Assembly (NCBI GenBank): GCA_946186205.1 | Contig: CAMHMH010000002.1 | Span: 496,001 to 560,000 of the forward strand | Source: an uncultured Fretibacterium sp. | GTDB taxonomy: Bacteria; Synergistota; Synergistia; Synergistales; Aminobacteriaceae | Length of the DNA: 64,000 nt | Direction of reading: 5' to 3' | Part shown: positions 11,201-18,745 of the stretch, piece after piece | Position numbering within the stretch: the stretch's first letter is position 1 | Layout of the letters: every line of letters starts with the position of its first letter | Notes under the pieces: generated by a model | What the model saw: only the letters and a program-made list of their open reading frames with translations | Told to the model about the DNA's origin: nothing | Database searches by the model: none | Position numbers and translations under genes: made by a program

Positions 11201-12834
11201 TTACGGGAATGCTTAAGCCTACCATCACGAGCAAAGGCAAAGCACTCATCAAAGAAGTAGACATAGGCAAGGCAGTCAGCTTCAAACTTGCGGCGAAGGG
11301 TTCAAAGCCTATAACGTGGTCAGTTGACAAGCCCGCTGAAATCGTAGCATTAGGTCTTTCACTCGACGAGAAAACCGGCGTTATCAAGGGCACTGCAAGG
11401 AACGTAACATCAAAAGACGGCGTAGAGTATGGGACATTATCGTTCAAGTTCATAGCAAGCAACGATGCCGGCACGAATGAAGTTGATGCTGAGTTAGGCG
11501 TGAAGGGCAAGAAACCGAAGCTCGCAACAAAGACGATTGAGATTGAGAGAACTTATGATGACTCAGGAAAGATTGTTGCTTCAGGCGACACGATTATGAA
11601 GACGGATATTCTGCCTACAGACATGACCGCAAATGTTCAGTGGTCGCAGGCTGCCGGAAGCTCTCTGCCCGCGCGTCTCAGCGGAATCACTATCGGCAAC
11701 TCGTCAACACGCAGCTACGGATCGTTTGACCTTTCAGGATTCACAGGCGGCGCAACAAAGGGAGCAACAGTGAGAGTTACGGCGGACAATTTCGGAAATG
11801 CTGTAACAGGCAACGTGAAAGTAGTCGTGAAAGACCCGGCACCGTCCTTTGATGTCAGCGAGGAAGAAGAAGTTAAGCTTAAGTCCAACAAAACTTCAGG
11901 CCAAAGCAAAAATGTTTCATTCACAATGAAGAATGACGTTGTAACGGGCGACTCCAACATCACATGGAAGATAACGGGAAGACCCGCGACACCTGTAACC
12001 GCTGTTCTCGGAGCATCAAGCAAGGCAGGCGCAACGGTGAAAGTTACCGTAGCAAAGGGAGTATCAAGCAAGGACGTTCCCGCGTCAAGGCGTGAGGAAT
12101 GGAGCAACCACTTCAAGACCTCATTCGCCATATCTGCAACCAACACTTTGACGAAGGCCGTAACAATAATGCGAGTCTCCGTTGACGTAACGCCGCATGA
12201 CGTTTCAGCACTTCCAGCCGAGAAGGACGCACTGCCCGAAAATGAAGAGCTTTCAGAGAATGAAGCCACAGAGGAGACACTCTCAGCTGATGAGCTTCCT
12301 GCTGGTGAAGGCACTGTAACTTACGGAGAAGCACGCGGAGAGTCAACGCTCACTGAGGCCGAACGCAAAGCAATCTCAGACAGCGGATATATCATTGCTG
12401 CAATACTTCCTGAGATCACAGCAGATGAGTCCGGGCAGTATGACCTTGACGCGGTATCACTCGACACGGCAGCCCCTGAAGGCTACGAGCTTGTGTGGTT
12501 CGCATTCCCTCGCAACGTTGAAAGCTCCGACGATGATGCAATCGCTGAGTTCTACGACGAGGCCGGCGCGGAAGTGTTCGCAGTCCCAGAGGCAAGAAAG
12601 GTTGTTCCGTCCCCGTGGCTTGAGAAGGAAGTAATCTACGCACCTGTTATAGCGGTCAAAGCTCCGTCAACGACAGACGCAAAGACTTCATTCGATCAGG
12701 CTCAAGAGGGCGACACAGTAACAGTTCAGGCCATCGAGGAAGCGACGCAGAACAGCGCGCAAGAGTCAGCAGAAACTTCAGCAGAGGCCGAAAAGGTTTC
12801 AGAGGAAGCAAAGCACGAGGAAGCAGCAGAGTAA
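8239..12834 (+). CDS. Giant secreted protein with tandem putative Ig-like domains
   Basis: This 1,531-residue protein starts at the ATG at 8239, eight bases after AAGGAGGT. It begins with a signal peptide (MNKRITGLALVLVLLFAFSAWA). Most of the chain is a string of beta-rich modules of roughly 90-110 residues with He_PIG/putative-Ig features, such as LPPGIT, LSLDEKTGVIKGTA and repeated FTVTATN. Short insertions with SALP recur near residues 505, 655 and 1140. The C-terminal 150 residues are very acidic (Glu/Ala/Ser-rich), and there is no LPXTG or visible membrane anchor. It is probably an exported surface or matrix protein. A TTG at 8038 with its own AGGAGG is in frame and would add 67 residues before the signal peptide. 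I consider that start unlikely but cannot exclude it. Confidence 0.85.
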   Translation: MNKRITGLALVLVLLFAFSAWAAPTLRINTSRIPDVKKGETIDFELDYVAEDFEDDAVTWSVSPADAQEGISFNTDDVKFTGTPTKLGNFRFTVTATGKYPVPGSSKTTDDGAVSIDRTITVTKAYTIAVLPWGPSDFEAVSEDLDDVLAVTGLLKDSETAPDLSAIEFNTKATTPLTAWAVRGLPPGITAKIDGNEEATDGSSDVKITLTGTPTKAGIYNSIFVTASNKGGSVSSGPYTLRVFEKAAVTTKKLPDMTWGKPYSATVTATGGLTGYKVSWDAATTDLEAAGLSGISFDAETGKLFGTTASTDKANDTLKFETNKTKEVTLKFKAKSPHGEDGDSDEAEFTLKVLAVAPKILSKDEKQGDFDGLGLSLTSEDGTITTTKDGDLELKYTFDGPGTVTWTTSTLPTGFTSAETDGVLTITIAKDTVAQTLKKYPLTVTAKNAVGSDTSTIYLNLDAPDVAITATRAGILSAKMSDDNVTILSGSLFVVGDSVDATDRTPATGSALPRGVVRTKALKAKKAPSNRGEGESTGKLELTAFPGPIAWSVSNLPKGIKLSIDKSVSFDTKAYLVGSLTGETKKNHTFTVTATNKVYKMSDTIQGMITVYGKPTIKTKTLPPLTLGKAYSARIDYSGLDASIDVSFAASTDAPATGSALPARRGDYGASSEFSANNGVAKLTFDPKTRMITGSLDRFPATPKIPTSVDKKNPYTAKVIVTVKATNPGYGLGTDTIKDAASQDIVIMVKGVAPKFMTKKLIDFAAFGDNVDADGSKHTIYITGSKPMSFRAYIAGTDAEKFGLGSSDIPITVAEKTALPAAKKDDAAAAPVFTITKEYPDVNTTKLNVAYAEGQNFSLTGLPITISADNGASAPVINIFKVNITGYTPVIVSSDGTTEISKDITVNVAAGSEMPELVLKASGDLPLEFQYSGAKNGIEVEEGTDDTTKKPTLTIKGTPKDGKETKTTISVTLVNPVTKKKYTRKVIITGMLKPTITSKGKALIKEVDIGKAVSFKLAAKGSKPITWSVDKPAEIVALGLSLDEKTGVIKGTARNVTSKDGVEYGTLSFKFIASNDAGTNEVDAELGVKGKKPKLATKTIEIERTYDDSGKIVASGDTIMKTDILPTDMTANVQWSQAAGSSLPARLSGITIGNSSTRSYGSFDLSGFTGGATKGATVRVTADNFGNAVTGNVKVVVKDPAPSFDVSEEEEVKLKSNKTSGQSKNVSFTMKNDVVTGDSNITWKITGRPATPVTAVLGASSKAGATVKVTVAKGVSSKDVPASRREEWSNHFKTSFAISATNTLTKAVTIMRVSVDVTPHDVSALPAEKDALPENEELSENEATEETLSADELPAGEGTVTYGEARGESTLTEAERKAISDSGYIIAAILPEITADESGQYDLDAVSLDTAAPEGYELVWFAFPRNVESSDDDAIAEFYDEAGAEVFAVPEARKVVPSPWLEKEVIYAPVIAVKAPSTTDAKTSFDQAQEGDTVTVQAIEEATQNSAQESAETSAEAEKVSEEAKHEEAAE

Positions 12835-12874
12835 CAAAGCAGCAATCCTCAAAACGAATCGCAAGTAACAAAAG

Positions 12875-12909
12875 CACCCTGTCGGAACAAAGGCAGGGTG
12901 TTTTCTTTT
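12875..12909 (+). terminator. Intrinsic terminator after the Ig-like gene
   Basis: CACCCTG (12875-12881) pairs perfectly with CAGGGTG (12894-12900) across a 12-base loop and is followed by TTTTCTTTT. Confidence 0.85.
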
Positions 12910-12911
12910 GG

Positions 12912-12940
12912 TTGACAATTTTTTAGCATTGTGTAATTAT
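12912..12940 (+). promoter_or_regulatory. Promoter of the aromatic leader / aroB-like unit
   Basis: TTGACA (12912-12917) lies 17 bases before AATTAT (12935-12940). Transcription would start near 12947, about 35 bases before the leader peptide. It comes directly after the previous gene's terminator, so the leader and the aroB-like gene form an independent unit. Confidence 0.7.
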
Positions 12941-12981
12941 TCTAACGCTTTCAAAAATTTAAGAGGAGTTAATTTATCTCA

Positions 12982-13074
12982 GTGAACAGAATCAATCTTG
13001 CATCAGCAAATTACTTCATGAGCTTTTACTTCTGGTACTTTTATCAGAGGCTTATATTCATTTGGCTGACGTAA
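12982..13074 (+). CDS. Aromatic leader peptide (30 residues)
   Basis: A short frame opens at GTG 12982 and ends at TAA 13072-13074, preceded by GAGGAG (12963-12968). Eleven of its 30 residues are aromatic, and residues 15-21 read FYFWYFY, seven aromatic residues in a row covering Phe, Tyr and Trp. An in-frame stop at 12970 closes the frame upstream. This is the classic form of a regulatory leader peptide whose translation speed reports charged aromatic tRNAs. It lies 100 bases before an aroB-family gene and ends just upstream of a strong terminator. The 13-base spacing between SD and GTG is long. The peptide itself need have no function. Confidence 0.85.
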   Translation: MNRINLASANYFMSFYFWYFYQRLIFIWLT

Positions 13075-13150
13075 GGACATTCACACTATAACGATATGGA
13101 TACAGCACCTTCTGAATCAGTCAAATGATTTCGGGAGGTGTTTTTTTTTT
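13003..13150 (+). promoter_or_regulatory. Transcription attenuator controlled by the aromatic leader peptide
   Basis: Three competing helices can be read directly. Segment 1 (13003-13011) pairs with segment 2 (13060-13069), giving 9 bp with one bulged G. Segment 2 (13058-13069) pairs with segment 3 (13117-13128), giving 12 bp with one G-U, the antiterminator. Segment 3 (13106-13118) pairs with segment 4 (13127-13140) as the terminator. Segment 2 overlaps the last codons of the leader. A ribosome that reaches the stop codon covers it and lets the terminator form. A ribosome stalled on the aromatic run (13024-13044) leaves it free to form the antiterminator. Confidence 0.85.
13106..13150 (+). 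terminator. Attenuator terminator
   Basis: CACCTTCTGAATC (13106-13118) pairs with GATTTCGGGAGGTG (13127-13140), 13 bp with one bulged T and two G-U pairs. The loop is eight bases and ten T residues follow (13141-13150). It stands between the leader peptide and the aroB-like gene, so it must be read through for that gene to be expressed. Confidence 0.9.
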
Positions 13151-13173
13151 GCAGGAAGGACTGAAATGAAAAC

Positions 13174-14235
13174 ATGCCCGCGAATGTAAAAGTTAATGAC
13201 GGTTACAGCATAAGAATACGCAGGGGAGCGATTGAGAATCTCGGTGTCGAAATATTAAGGATCGCAGAAGGTTCATACACGGAGATATTAATCGTTACAG
13301 ACGAAAAAGTGTCGGGGCTTTATCTCTCAAAAGTGATAATGAATTTTCAGGAATGCCCGAAGCCTGACGGAATGAAGATACGAGTCTGCGAGCTGATAAT
13401 AGACTCACATGAAGGCGCAAAGAATTTCAGCACAGTCTCAAAGCTCCTCGATGACATGGCCGAGTTAGGACTCTCCGAGAAGTGCATAGTTGCGGCGATA
13501 GGCGGCGGTGTTGTGTGCGAGGCTGTCGGATTCGCGGCGGGCTGCTACATGGGGGGCGTGCGACTCGTTCTTGTACCTACGACACTTGCGGGAATGATTG
13601 AGGCTTCAGCGTGGCGCAGCGCATTCTTGAATCTCAGCAGCGGTAAAAATCTTGCGGGTATGTCGTGCCGTCCTTCCCTCGTTGTTTGTGATACTAATTG
13701 CTTGTCGACTCTCCCAAACGAGGAATACAGGTCGGGAATTGCTGAGGCTCTCAAGACTGCGATAATGTCGGGCGAGGAATTGTTCAAGATATTCGAGCGC
13801 GGAGATGTAATGAGCAATACGGAGAAGATAATAGAAGGCTGCATAAAATACCGGGCTGGATTGAGTCCCGAAATGCGCAACAAGTGTCTCGGCTATGCTT
13901 TGGGGAATGCCATCGAGACTCTGAGCGGCTATGAAGTTCAGCACGGGCTCGCACTCTCTCAGGGTATAGGGATAACGGCCAGGGCTTCAGTAAAACATGA
14001 ATGGTGCGGCAAAGAAACGTCAGAAAGAATCCTCAGCGCGCTTGAAAGAAACAATCTTCCTTCAGAATGCAGGAGGTTCACTGCGCGTGAAATATCCCAG
14101 GCGTTAATCAACGGCCGTAAAATTTCGGGGAATGGCTTTGAGCTCGTAGTGCTGTCTGAAATCGGACGCTGTGAAGTGAAAAGTGTGAATGAGAATGAGC
14201 TTGAAGAAATAATATCATCGGGCATGGAAGAATAG
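13174..14235 (+). CDS. Divergent 3-dehydroquinate synthase-family protein
   Basis: This 353-residue protein aligns along its length with AroB, the second enzyme of the shikimate pathway. The NAD-site motif GGGVV, VPTTL, SGKN and IAEALK are kept. However, the GDxxGF Asp is changed (VCEAVGF). The segment usually read DSSVGGKT is EASAWRSA, losing the catalytic Lys. The DERE..R stretch is missing, and GHTxGHAIE has become GYALGNAIE, losing a zinc-ligand His. The later His (QHGLAL) remains. It may be a repurposed or inactive sugar-phosphate cyclase relative. Placement behind an aromatic attenuator argues that it still matters to aromatic metabolism. AGGAAGGA (13153-13160) lies 13 bases before the ATG. 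A seven-codon frame, ATG 13166, overlaps the start. Confidence 0.8.
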   Translation: MPANVKVNDGYSIRIRRGAIENLGVEILRIAEGSYTEILIVTDEKVSGLYLSKVIMNFQECPKPDGMKIRVCELIIDSHEGAKNFSTVSKLLDDMAELGLSEKCIVAAIGGGVVCEAVGFAAGCYMGGVRLVLVPTTLAGMIEASAWRSAFLNLSSGKNLAGMSCRPSLVVCDTNCLSTLPNEEYRSGIAEALKTAIMSGEELFKIFERGDVMSNTEKIIEGCIKYRAGLSPEMRNKCLGYALGNAIETLSGYEVQHGLALSQGIGITARASVKHEWCGKETSERILSALERNNLPSECRRFTAREISQALINGRKISGNGFELVVLSEIGRCEVKSVNENELEEIISSGMEE

Positions 14236-14318
14236 CGCATTTTGTCGGGGCATGAGTTCAGGAAATGTAATATAATACTTGCATTCAAGCAATAACTTTT
14301 CAGGAGGTGCCATTAAGA

Positions 14319-14846
14319 ATGGACATTCGTTTTGTGCAGCGCGGGTGCGAAATTGATGACAGGCTCAGGGATTACATGGAGAAGAAAATATCCAAGCTCG
14401 AAAAATTCTTCAGGCGTATCATGAACTGTCAGATAGTAGTAACGCACCACAAGGGCAGCTTCAACGTTGAGACTACAGCCAACGCAAACGGTGTAATTCT
14501 CAGGGCAGAAGAGGACGCATTAGAACCCCGCAAGGCATTTGACCAGTCATTGAAGAACCTTGAGCGGAGGATCAAGAAGTACAACTCATATCTCAAGGAC
14601 AGGGCGCAGCTTGGAGCGGGCGAGGAATTTACGTTCAGCGTAGACGAGGCAGAAGACTCAAACGCGCCGGCAATCGACAAGGTGAAGAAGATAGAAGTTC
14701 ACCCGATGGAAGCGGCAGAAGCGGTAATGCAGATGGAGCTTGTCGGGCATGAGTTCTTTGTGTTCCAGAACGCAGCGTCAGGAGAAATCAACGTAGTCTA
14801 CAAGCGCGGGGAAAACAGCTACGGACTCATTGAACCCGTAAGATAA
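14319..14846 (+). CDS. hpf: Ribosome hibernation promoting factor, long form
   Basis: This 175-residue long-form HPF/YfiA protein inactivates 70S ribosomes by dimerisation in stationary phase. The N-terminal domain (about 1-100) has MDIRFVQRGCEIDDRLRDYM and the basic helix SLKNLERRIKKY. The C-terminal dimerisation domain (about 118-175) has HPMEAAEAVMQMELVGHEFFVF and ends YGLIEPVR. The ATG at 14319 is nine bases after AGGAGGTG. The upstream GTG at 14307 lies inside that SD and is rejected. A TATAAT box at 14271-14276 may be its promoter. Confidence 0.93.
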   Translation: MDIRFVQRGCEIDDRLRDYMEKKISKLEKFFRRIMNCQIVVTHHKGSFNVETTANANGVILRAEEDALEPRKAFDQSLKNLERRIKKYNSYLKDRAQLGAGEEFTFSVDEAEDSNAPAIDKVKKIEVHPMEAAEAVMQMELVGHEFFVFQNAASGEINVVYKRGENSYGLIEPVR

Positions 14847-14860
14847 CACGGAATGAATTA

Positions 14861-14893
14861 ATCCCTCTGGTTTAACGCCGGGGGATTTTTTCT
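14861..14893 (+). terminator. Terminator after hpf
   Basis: ATCCCTCTGG (14861-14870) pairs with CCGGGGGAT (14878-14886) with one bulge, followed by a T run. The next gene starts only 15 bases later, so there is no room for a promoter between the terminator and that gene. Confidence 0.75.
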
Positions 14894-14907
14894 CATGCAG
14901 GAAAGGA

Positions 14908-17900
14908 ATGATTTTGCCATGTACTTTAATAAGACTGCAAAAAGAAGACTGCAAAAAGAAGACTGAGAAATTCTTTCATGGACTCATAGTTCTTTGTGTC
15001 ATTCTCTCAGCATTAGTTTTAAGCGCAGGCTGCGGAGGCGGAGGAGGCTCTGGCGTTCAGCTGATGAATGAAAATACCGTTCCGCGCAATGAAGGCAACA
15101 CAGACAATAATAATCACAACAACGAAACAAACATTCCAGACAACCAACCAGACAATCACCAGACAACAGATGACAAACCCATTAATGATGAGCCGATAAG
15201 CGATACAGTATTCGTGATTGAGTTTGATTCTGACGGAGGGACTTATGTTGCGTCCGTTGAAGTTTTATCGGGCGACATTCCCGAAGAGCCAGAAGACCCC
15301 GAAAAAGACGGCTTCACCTTCATGGGCTGGTATGACAGCGATGACAGGCTTTTTGAGTTCGACAATATGATTAATGATGATATTCAACTCACGGCAAAAT
15401 GGGCTGAGACAATTGCGGCTACGGACAAAGAAATGAATGATATTGACGCGGCTGTAATAGGCGGCTTTATGTCAGTACCGCTTGACGCTTCAGAAGAGTC
15501 GCCAATAGTCAGTGCTGATGTGTCATACATTCTTGACGGCAAGGGAATAATTCACGCAGAGCAGGCAAGCAGCGGGCCTTTGATGAAAATTTCGGGGCTT
15601 GTCGGAAAACCTGTAGACTTCAGCGTCATAGGAGACGGGAAAATCACGAGTGCTGAGATAATGTTCGAGATTGACCCGGCAAAACTCGGAGGACTCAGCG
15701 TTAATGATCTGACTGCTGTATGGTACGACGAAAGTAATGACATTGTTGTGCCTCTGAGCTGTGATATTGAGGACAATACGATAACGGTGAAAGTTGATCA
15801 TTTCAGCCAGTTTGCATTAGTGAAGTCTGAAGAATGGCTCAAGCTCTGGAACTCTCCTTTGCCGGACGGAGACGGGCGGAATATCATTCTGTTAATCGAC
15901 TGCGAGGCAAACGGCTTTATTTCCAGCCATGACGAACGCGGCAATCATGTCAATATATACCATATGAACCGCACTGTAGACGCTGCGAACAAAATAATAG
16001 ACAGCCTCAAAGATGATGACTATATAACAGCGGCATTTTTCCGTCACGGTGAGAATGCGTACATTACATCAGACATGCAGAATTATTACTATCTTCTTTA
16101 CTATGATGCGCCTATGCAAAGATACGGCGATAAATCCGCTGCAGGTGATATATACAGGAAGAAAATTGTTCAGGACGGCCATGACAACAGGCAGGAGATA
16201 AAAGACTGGATAAGCTCACTGCGCGTTACTTTCGGCCGGAGCATATATGACACACCGCGTGCTTTGCTTGCCGCTATGAAATATGCCGTTGAGGAAGTAC
16301 ACGAGAAGAATAACTGCGCCCAGTCAGAAATAATATTGATTTCCCCGGCTTACCTTTATTCCCGCATTAATGACAATGACGTAAATGATATGCTTGCCTC
16401 AAAAACAGGTGAAGCGCTGAAAAATGATGACGGCCTCAACCTGATATATGTAGGCGGGCTTGATGAGATGTTCAGTTATTCCGGACTTATTGAGTTCGCG
16501 CAGGAAGTCGGCGGAGTGTATATTAACGCTTCACAGGTTAAGGATCTTGCGGTGTCGTTTGATGAAGCTCTTGACGGTTTCGCAATTTCGTCTGATGACC
16601 TTGACTATGACGGGCTAGAGGACTGGTACGAAATTCACGGCATGAAGGATCAGTACGGCACAGTGTGGTCAACTGATGCAAAGCTGAGGGACACGGATTA
16701 TGACGGCATTGTTGACGGCGAAGAAATGGGAAATAAAACAGGCAAGGGGATTTACGGTCAAGATATTGAAGCACTGACTCACTTTAAGAGAGTATCAAAT
16801 CCCCTTCTCACAACGAAATACAGCAACCAAGCATTTATCACCGTTCCTGATTCTATGCTCGCTGAACATGACATTGAGCGTCAGCGTATCGAACTCACCA
16901 TAAAAATCAAGGACTGGCGTTATTCTGAGGACAGCACATCAGAGACTTTCTATCTTGAGCCTTCAAACCTGAAAGTTGAGCTTTATGATCTCCCTGAAGA
17001 ATTTATGGTGCAGGAAGAGCCGCATTTGCACAAGACCGAGACAATCAACACCCGGAACAAGTCAAAGCAGCTTACGTACAAAGCAGCAATCTCATACAAG
17101 GGCAAAAACTTTCCTAACATGACATTCATTAACTGGCGTATAACTGCTGACAATATAAGCGGCACTATAGAAAGGCAGCAGCTTTTGGACGTAAATAAAA
17201 TTCAGGTCAAGAGCGGACTTCTTCAAACAGCTTCAACAGCCCTCGCAAAAGTTGAGCAGAATTTCATAAACGCAATAATCAGCGGCGTAAACGAAAAGGC
17301 TTCATCATCGACTCAGTTGCAGAAGATAAAGAGCATTATCACAGCGACAAACAGCAACATTCCCGACAAAATCTATGAGGCTTTCGCGCTGGCAATCATT
17401 GATGTTATAGGCTCGTCAAAAGTCAGTGCCTACGAAACAGACATGACAAAGCTGACGAACCAGATATACGAACAGCTTCAGAAGGGACTTGATGACCGCG
17501 AGACAGATATAGTACTTGACGGCAATAATTATCACGTTAAATTTACTGTTCAGGCATTGGGCGGAGTGTTCAGCGCATGGGCTGATGTTTCAAGAAATGA
17601 TACGTATATGGGTCATCTTATGTCGACGAATTACGGATCAAATGACGGCATGAAGGCTCTCTCGGAATACTGCGCTGTTATTGCACAGCTCAACACAGAT
17701 CTGTGGAAGGAAGTAATAGCATACTACACTACGGGCATAATGAAGGAAATCGGCCTTGAGAAAATCGAACTCATAAAACCCGACAAGAGCAATCCCACAA
17801 AGGCAAAGAAAACGGAAATCAAGATGCAGAAGGCAGTATCATCTGTCCTTGACTACGGCGAGATAGTTATACGCGCATTCAGTGAGAAGAATACAGCTGA

Positions 17901-18240
17901 GGCTCTCTTGAAGAGTCTGGGAAAAGATGCGTATGACAAACTGAAATCAGAGGGACTTACAGCTGCGTCAAAAAAATTCAGCGACTTTGTGAAGAAAAAT
18001 ATTCCGGGCGGCGAGGCGATCGTCAAGAATGCCGACAAACTAAAGAAGGCAATAGAGAAGTTCGAGGCATACAAGAAAAAATTTGAAGAGTATTCCGTGA
18101 TGTCAGCGGACAATAAAAAGAATGCTTCAGGTATCACAAAGAAAAGCTATGAGGATTTCAAGAGCGCGTATGAAAGCCTGAGCGGGATTGACATATTCAA
18201 GGACTTCATTCCAGTTGCTGAATGGCCTGAAAATTTCTGA
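14908..18240 (+). CDS. Large lipoprotein with InlB-type repeat, VWA-like region and calcium loops
   Basis: This 1,110-residue protein begins with a Lys-rich n-region, a hydrophobic stretch (26-39) and a lipobox ending at Cys42, followed by five Gly. Residues about 50-95 are an Asn/Asp/Thr linker. About 100-165 form a Listeria-Bacteroides (InlB B-type) repeat (EFDSDGGTYV ... FMGWYD ... LTAKW). About 317-560 look like a divergent von Willebrand A fold (NIILLIDCE). Two EF-hand-like calcium loops, DLDYDGLEDWYE (about 564) and DTDYDGIVDGEE (about 595), follow. The last 400 residues are helical and Lys-rich. It is probably an outer-membrane surface lipoprotein. A tandem 14-bp duplication lies at its 5' end. 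Confidence 0.8.
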   Translation: MILPCTLIRLQKEDCKKKTEKFFHGLIVLCVILSALVLSAGCGGGGGSGVQLMNENTVPRNEGNTDNNNHNNETNIPDNQPDNHQTTDDKPINDEPISDTVFVIEFDSDGGTYVASVEVLSGDIPEEPEDPEKDGFTFMGWYDSDDRLFEFDNMINDDIQLTAKWAETIAATDKEMNDIDAAVIGGFMSVPLDASEESPIVSADVSYILDGKGIIHAEQASSGPLMKISGLVGKPVDFSVIGDGKITSAEIMFEIDPAKLGGLSVNDLTAVWYDESNDIVVPLSCDIEDNTITVKVDHFSQFALVKSEEWLKLWNSPLPDGDGRNIILLIDCEANGFISSHDERGNHVNIYHMNRTVDAANKIIDSLKDDDYITAAFFRHGENAYITSDMQNYYYLLYYDAPMQRYGDKSAAGDIYRKKIVQDGHDNRQEIKDWISSLRVTFGRSIYDTPRALLAAMKYAVEEVHEKNNCAQSEIILISPAYLYSRINDNDVNDMLASKTGEALKNDDGLNLIYVGGLDEMFSYSGLIEFAQEVGGVYINASQVKDLAVSFDEALDGFAISSDDLDYDGLEDWYEIHGMKDQYGTVWSTDAKLRDTDYDGIVDGEEMGNKTGKGIYGQDIEALTHFKRVSNPLLTTKYSNQAFITVPDSMLAEHDIERQRIELTIKIKDWRYSEDSTSETFYLEPSNLKVELYDLPEEFMVQEEPHLHKTETINTRNKSKQLTYKAAISYKGKNFPNMTFINWRITADNISGTIERQQLLDVNKIQVKSGLLQTASTALAKVEQNFINAIISGVNEKASSSTQLQKIKSIITATNSNIPDKIYEAFALAIIDVIGSSKVSAYETDMTKLTNQIYEQLQKGLDDRETDIVLDGNNYHVKFTVQALGGVFSAWADVSRNDTYMGHLMSTNYGSNDGMKALSEYCAVIAQLNTDLWKEVIAYYTTGIMKEIGLEKIELIKPDKSNPTKAKKTEIKMQKAVSSVLDYGEIVIRAFSEKNTAEALLKSLGKDAYDKLKSEGLTAASKKFSDFVKKNIPGGEAIVKNADKLKKAIEKFEAYKKKFEEYSVMSADNKKNASGITKKSYEDFKSAYESLSGIDIFKDFIPVAEWPENF
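14931..14964 (+). repeat. 14-bp tandem repeat at the start of the lipoprotein gene
   Basis: AAGACTGCAAAAAG occurs twice (14931-14944, 14945-14958) and a third partial copy follows (AAGACT). The unit length is not a multiple of three. With two copies the frame from ATG 14908 is open. With one copy that frame stops at once. With three copies the ATG at 14919 would be in frame instead. Confidence 0.8.
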
Positions 18241-18263
18241 TAAAAATATATTGCCTCAATATG

Positions 18264-18300
18264 CAGACCCGTTTCAGCTCCGGCGGGTCTGTTTTTTTTT
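18264..18300 (+). terminator. Terminator after the lipoprotein gene
   Basis: CAGACCCG (18264-18271) pairs with CGGGTCTG (18284-18291), followed by nine T residues. It also separates this gene from the converging thioesterase gene. Confidence 0.88.
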
Positions 18301-18304
18301 GCAG

Positions 18305-18718
18305 CTACATGAACATATTACTCAGCCATTCATACAATGGATTGCCGTCACGCAACAATTTACCGTCAGCAGAAGTGAAAGCATGTTTTGTGTAGCCTTC
18401 AGCAGCTATTCTCCCGGTGTCAGCGTGAAATATCCTGTTCGAGAAAACTACGCTTACTTTTGTGAGCTTGGTTACGGTCGTCTCTATGTCTATCTCATCT
18501 TCATAATACAGCGGTGATTTGTACCTGCAATGAGCCTCTACTACCGGCAGCAATACTCCTTCTGATTCCCAGATCGCAAAGCTCTTACCGTTCGCCCGGC
18601 AGAAATCACTTCTTCCCATCTCGAACCAGTTCAAATAATGCGCGTGATATGCCACTCCCATTTTGTCGGTCTCGCCGTAACGGACTCGCGTGCGTGTGAT
18701 ACATTTTGCTTCTGACAT
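18305..18718 (-). CDS. Acyl-CoA thioesterase, YbgC/4HBT family
   Basis: This 137-residue hot-dog-fold protein carries the 4HBT signature RYGETDKMGVAYHAHYLNWFE near residues 13-33. The Asp and Tyr/His positions are those used for thioester hydrolysis in YbgC-like enzymes. Length is normal for a single-domain thioesterase. Members cleave short- or medium-chain acyl-CoAs and, in YbgC, associate with the Tol-Pal envelope system. No tol genes are nearby, so the substrate is open. It is transcribed alone, towards the terminator at 18264-18300. Confidence 0.88.
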   Translation of the reverse strand: MSEAKCITRTRVRYGETDKMGVAYHAHYLNWFEMGRSDFCRANGKSFAIWESEGVLLPVVEAHCRYKSPLYYEDEIDIETTVTKLTKVSVVFSNRIFHADTGRIAAEGYTKHAFTSADGKLLRDGNPLYEWLSNMFM

Positions 18719-18745
18719 GTTAAAGCCTCCCGGAAATTTTTTTCA

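Noticed and set aside
10800-11510. 236-residue minus-strand ORF inside the Ig-like gene
   Set aside because: It is antisense to a repetitive coding sequence. The hydrophobic look comes from the complement of Lys/Thr-rich codons.
14307-14318. GTG start for hpf
   Set aside because: The GTG is part of the AGGAGGTG ribosome-binding site of the ATG at 14319.
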